Below, one piece after another: positions 59,916-64,000 of a DNA stretch of 64,000 nt. Position numbers and translations under genes: made by a program. Under the pieces are notes generated by a model, which was given only the letters and a program-made list of their open reading frames with translations, was not told the origin of the DNA and ran no database searches. Position 1 is the stretch's first letter, and each line of letters begins with the position of its first letter. Source of the DNA: Trichoplax sp. H2 (lineage: Eukaryota > Placozoa > Uniplacotomia > Trichoplacea); assembly GCA_003344405.1 (NCBI GenBank), contig NOWV01000049.1, positions 1-64,000 on the forward strand. Reading direction: 5' to 3'.

Positions 59916-62092
59916 GTTATAGCTAGCGCTGTCGTAATAATCAATTCTTGTCTTAGAGAGAAGATGGATAAAAGTGCAGATCGGTAACAATAATATCGTT
60001 GGAATATCCAATCAGTACCTGAATAGAATACTATCCATAAAAATACTCGTAAAGCAAATAATTCATACAGATTTTAAGCCTTTAGCAAACAGTTAGGTTT
60101 TGATATTACTTTACTAAGGCTATCGCGCAATACTAGCAGCGATAAAACATACGGTGCAAGCTGTTTATTCCAGTATAACAAAATCAAGGAAAGGCTATTT
60201 ATTTTTGACCATCTGGTTTGTGTAAGTGCTATATAATGCTATTTCTCGATCAAATAATATTTGTAATAGAAATATAGTGTCAAGTTACATCATAATGCTC
60301 TAATATATGCTTTAATATATGCATATAGATGTTGAAGGCTTGCATCGATAGAATAGCCCTCTCTGTGACGGTAAATGACGATATTTTCTGATGACTAAAT
60401 AAATGACTTCTGTTGGAGCAATGGTAATATATTTCCGGTAATTCCACCTACTTGATCAGTTTAGAATATTAATTAATTAGAACTATCGCATGAAAAAAGC
60501 AGTTATTATTAGCTGAGAATAATCAATTTGTAGCAGCTCCTAACTAAATCACGTCTGATCATCATCAATCATAATAAGCTGTGAGATAAGGTTCTTATTG
60601 TTAGCTTAGATTCGTGGGATATTTATATAAATTGATGACTAAAGCACTTTTGATCATATAGGGAATTGCTGTAACTCCCAAATAAAATTCCCATTCTTAA
60701 GCCAAAAATAATAGCCAATTTGTATAAAACTTATAGTTGGAAAGAAAGCACTTTGGATCATCGTCAATCTTGGCTACAAGCTTAAGTTTCTATTATAATA
60801 TAGTTGGCTAATAGCAATAGGAAAATTTGTACTCAGCTCGTAGCTAAAACACTTTTGGATCATTACGAATCACTATCAGATCTTTGCTGATCAATTTCAT
60901 GAAATACTATTTCATAAATATTTTTAATTTCCAAATTTCGTTGTGCGATTAAGTTTATTACATTGAGGCTGTTCAAGATATAAGTGATAAATATGGATGG
61001 ATGATGGCTATTTAAGCATAATTTATAAAGTTATTAGATATAGAAGTAACATTCATCTTTGGATCACCTATTTAGTTAATCCACTGTAGGTAAGCTTTAT
61101 AAGCACTGATATTGATGCTTACGATTATACAGTATACTATGCAATCTTGCTATTGAAGATTTTATAATACTTGCTGGATTAGCTTGGGTATGCTCATTTA
61201 GGTCGTCAAATAATTTGTTTAGGGCAATATATTTTAAGATTCTTCATTTCAGATAAAACATCGGAATTATTGCAATTTCATTTAGTTAAAGATACTAAGG
61301 TGTTTCCTTATAAGTCTCCAATACATCATAGTGATTAAATTAAATAATTAGTGATTAATTCAAACAGTATTATGAGCAGGAAGATCAGAATAGAAATCTC
61401 AACTAAAAGGCCGTAATAAAGCGATTGAAGTTGTTAAGACTTATTTAGGCATTGAAAAATGAAGACATTAATGCATTAACGACTAAGCATATTATTGTTC
61501 ATACACGAGAGTAGGCTTCCTTCCCATTTAAAGCAATTAAAATCAAATTTTGAATTAGCATGATCTGAATGATGAGAAGTATAAATAAATTCTTTAATTG
61601 ACTGCTAGGATAGTATATACTGTATGTATAGCATAGCAGCATACTGATCAAACTATCTGCATATAAATATTAACGTATACAAAAAATAAATATCGGATCC
61701 AATCAGGAAATGCGCCAATCTTGCAATAGCATCGAATTAGATTCTACAATAATTAATTATCACTGGTTTCATGATTGAGTTAAAAGTTGATTTAAGTCAG
61801 CAATCGAGAGAACTGCAAGAAAGTAGCGTTTTATACCATTTAAATAGAATTGATATGTAATTTGCCTACTCTAAACATACTTCCATTCTATACTAAGTTA
61901 TTGCAAGCTTATTAATGTTATATCCTTTCTTGTCGTTTTGATAACTACCAAATTCAATAATTTAAAATCATTAGTGTAAAGAAATTTTATCGTAAATTAA
62001 ATTAAGTAAATAATAATAATAATCCATGTCAAAATAAATTAATGCTGTTCAACAAATTAGTTAGTGTTTTTGCATTTTTATCTTATAGGTAA
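59916..62092. other. Intergenic, no supported gene
   Basis: 2.2 kb of AT-rich DNA. Loose similarity among 60480-60560, 60640-60700, 60760 and 60840-60890 (aaagcacttttggatcat and agctaatcaatttgta-like phrases, units about 100-130 bp) suggests another decayed tandem array. An upstream exon of the Sel1 gene cannot be excluded. Confidence 0.5.
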
Positions 62093-63394
62093 TTAAATTA
62101 AAATAAACTTAGTTTTACAATTAATTTCTTTTAATTTCTCTTGCATTTGTGATAACTCAATTTCTTGCAATCGCTTACGACGGACTTTTTTCGATACAAA
62201 AGCATTGGAGAAGCGGTTGCGGAACGAATCTCGAAATTGGCTTAATGATTCCGATGAAAACGATGTCATGATACCTTGATTCTTAGCAGTAATAACTCGG
62301 CCACTGTAAGTATTATTGTTGCTATCGTCGTCACTATTGGAAGACACTTTTTGATTCTCATTATCAGCTGGTACATTTTTCTTCTTTCCATTATTATCTT
62401 GATCCTTTTCGTGACTAATATCATCATTATCCGATGTATTTCGAGATGATTCTGAACAGCTAGCGCACTTAAACCCAACCGCAATAAAATCATCACGAAT
62501 AATATCCGTTAATTTTTTGTATTTACCGCAGATTGTACATGTACTATTAACATCGAGCTCATCATTGAGATCGGATAAGCTTTCTGGTTCCATTGCATTG
62601 TTATCAATAACTTCAAAATCGCTCAAATTGTTATCACTATCGTTAATCTTAATTGCTGGTTGATGATAATTAGCTACTAATTGATTACTGCCAGGTCGAA
62701 TTTTACTCAAGCGTACACAACTGTAGTCTTGGTTGATACTTGCAGTCCATGAGTAACGATTTTTGTTAATAATTTTATGCGATTTTCTATCATGATTGGC
62801 CGATCCTTCACTATCTTCATCTTCGCTATCATCGGAATCAATAGGCATCGTAAGATCTGGGCATGATGGTATTTTTCTTAAATCGATGTATTTATCACGT
62901 AGGCTATCCATGCGACTAGATGAATCGCAAAGGAAGTATACCTCATTTTTGGAATCAATGGATAGAGATCGGGTTGATGAGGTAAGTCGCCTTAATTTAC
63001 TATGAGATTGCCATATTTGATTACGAGATTTTAATGTATCCCTATCAGAGCCAGTGCTACCTTCGCTACATTCGTTATCGCTACTGTTGTTATTAGTAAA
63101 TTCGTAGGCGTCCAACGTTGAATTAGGCTCTGTGGCGATTATAGTAGGTGAGCTAACGGATAATTTAATATCTGGAATGCTATTTGCTGCTGTTGTTTCT
63201 ACTGTTGCAATATGGTTAGGGTTTGATACTTTTTTTAGCTGAAATCTTTTTCGCCATTGACTGATAAATCGACCTGATAAAGGTCCGCTATTGCTTGAAT
63301 TAGTTGTCGCTGTCGTAGTTGTAGTATTGCTAACTGTAGCGTTGGGTTTGATGGGTTTGATGACTTTCGAAAACCAAGCATTTGCACGAGACAT
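62093..63394 (-). CDS. Ser/Asn-rich protein with CxxC-x20-CxxC zinc knuckle, family not recognised
   Basis: 433 codons from an ATG in one exon. The N-terminal 35 residues include a Thr/Asn run. Residues 41-56 are basic (GRFISQWRKRFQLKK) and most of the rest is low-complexity, with phospho-acceptor-like SDDSEDEDSEGS at about 187-198. The one folded-looking element is CTIC at 286-289 and CASC at 310-313 with hydrophobic residues between, a four-cysteine zinc-binding pattern. The C-terminus (about 376-425) is Ser/Phe/Arg-rich followed by a charged helix (KKVRRKRLQEIELSQMQEK). The style resembles the disordered parts of the wolframin gene downstream, but no alignment is claimed. Role unknown. Confidence 0.65.
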   Translation of the reverse strand: MSRANAWFSKVIKPIKPNATVSNTTTTTATTNSSNSGPLSGRFISQWRKRFQLKKVSNPNHIATVETTAANSIPDIKLSVSSPTIIATEPNSTLDAYEFTNNNSSDNECSEGSTGSDRDTLKSRNQIWQSHSKLRRLTSSTRSLSIDSKNEVYFLCDSSSRMDSLRDKYIDLRKIPSCPDLTMPIDSDDSEDEDSEGSANHDRKSHKIINKNRYSWTASINQDYSCVRLSKIRPGSNQLVANYHQPAIKINDSDNNLSDFEVIDNNAMEPESLSDLNDELDVNSTCTICGKYKKLTDIIRDDFIAVGFKCASCSESSRNTSDNDDISHEKDQDNNGKKKNVPADNENQKVSSNSDDDSNNNTYSGRVITAKNQGIMTSFSSESLSQFRDSFRNRFSNAFVSKKVRRKRLQEIELSQMQEKLKEINCKTKFILI

Positions 63395-64000
63395 GAATGA
63401 TAAATCAACTGCATCGTTAGGATCTTTGCTTTTAATTCTGAATCATCAAAAAAGATTAAAAATACCGCAATTATCAAAATAGTGTAATATTGAATGTATT
63501 ATATTACAATATACTTCTATTAGGGAATATCACCTTTCTAAGCGTTTTTTAATGACTGCCACTGGGTTTTTCTTGACTAGACCACAAGTGCACACAATAG
63601 CATCAGCAATAGCTATCATACGATCTGTAAATGATTCAGCCCCATATAGACATTTATCAGTAATGAAACTAAATATATTAACCTTAAGTTGGTATAATCA
63701 CGTAAGATAACCTGTAGAATCTTCAATGGTCTTTGAGTGAAGATTTCTCAAGGTATAAAAATATCCAGTACAATTAGCATGGATATAATGAAGGCGTAAG
63801 AATATAAATTTCGATTTAAACAACGATGCAATCATGCCTATAGTTTAGAAATATTATATTAGTTATAATTGTCATCAATTATAGTGATCGCTATGATCTT
63901 CTTTTAATAGCTGGAGTTGCACAGTACATATTTGATCAAATTATGACACAACGTTGCTGGACAGCAATTAATTATTCGACTGCTGTAGAAATATGAAAAC
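63395..64000. other. Right end of window, no supported gene
   Basis: The frames at 63235-63477 and 63291-63482 overlap the zinc-knuckle gene in other frames and are shadows. The region should contain the 5' UTR or promoter of that gene. Confidence 0.5.

Noticed and set aside
58845-60011. Sel1 gene as a 5' exon of wolframin
   Set aside because: The frame ends in a clean stop with no convincing donor, and wolframin exon 1 has its own ATG and a complete Sel1 module; transcript data could overturn this.

Overview
The window is animal nuclear DNA: AT-rich, with spliceosomal GT-AG introns and widely spaced genes. It encodes proteins found in animals: a CARD/NB-ARC/WD40 Apaf-1, a wolframin, an ERI1-type 3'-5' exoribonuclease and an MCFD2-like EF-hand protein. 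Short introns, many NB-ARC proteins and the combination of genes suggest an early-branching metazoan, most likely a placozoan (Trichoplax/Hoilungia type). The organism assignment is inference. No viral, bacterial or recognisable transposase gene was seen.

Layout. 1-1140 is a four-unit tandem array. 1452-1949 (+) is a DUF985-type cupin. 4223-6179 (-) is a four-exon ERI1 exonuclease. 9533-14086 (+) and 18567-21320 (+) are two long single-exon NB-ARC/TPR proteins. 22194-35271 (-) is an 18-exon Apaf-1 gene (1199 codons); every splice phase was checked by hand and the frame stays open throughout. 37719-38117 (-) is a small secreted EF-hand protein. 39737-41468 is a gap-flanked duplication. 43150-52910 (-) is a three-exon wolframin of about 2908 residues, more than three times the vertebrate length. 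55763-55927 (-) is a possible small ORF. 58845-59915 (-) is a solitary paralogue of the wolframin Sel1 module. 62093-63394 (-) is a Ser/Asn-rich protein with a CxxC...CxxC zinc knuckle.

How the genes relate. The three central genes all encode STAND NTPases. Two NB-ARC/TPR genes run head-on into a canonical Apaf-1, so 9.5-35 kb looks like a cell-death or innate-sensing neighbourhood. One of them (9533-14086) has lost consensus Walker A and B residues and ends in a hydrophobic tail-anchor-like segment. The right third is a wolframin neighbourhood: the Sel1-type cytosolic module occurs three times inside the giant gene and once more in the gene upstream. The region joining these modules is highly acidic and disordered and carries five NPF motifs.

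Between genes, and inside the introns of Apaf-1 and wolframin, much of the DNA consists of short-range, diverged tandem duplications with units of about 67-310 bp. The clearest is a 67-bp array at 16374-16962. Identifications rest on reading translated sequence against remembered family features; no database search was run.
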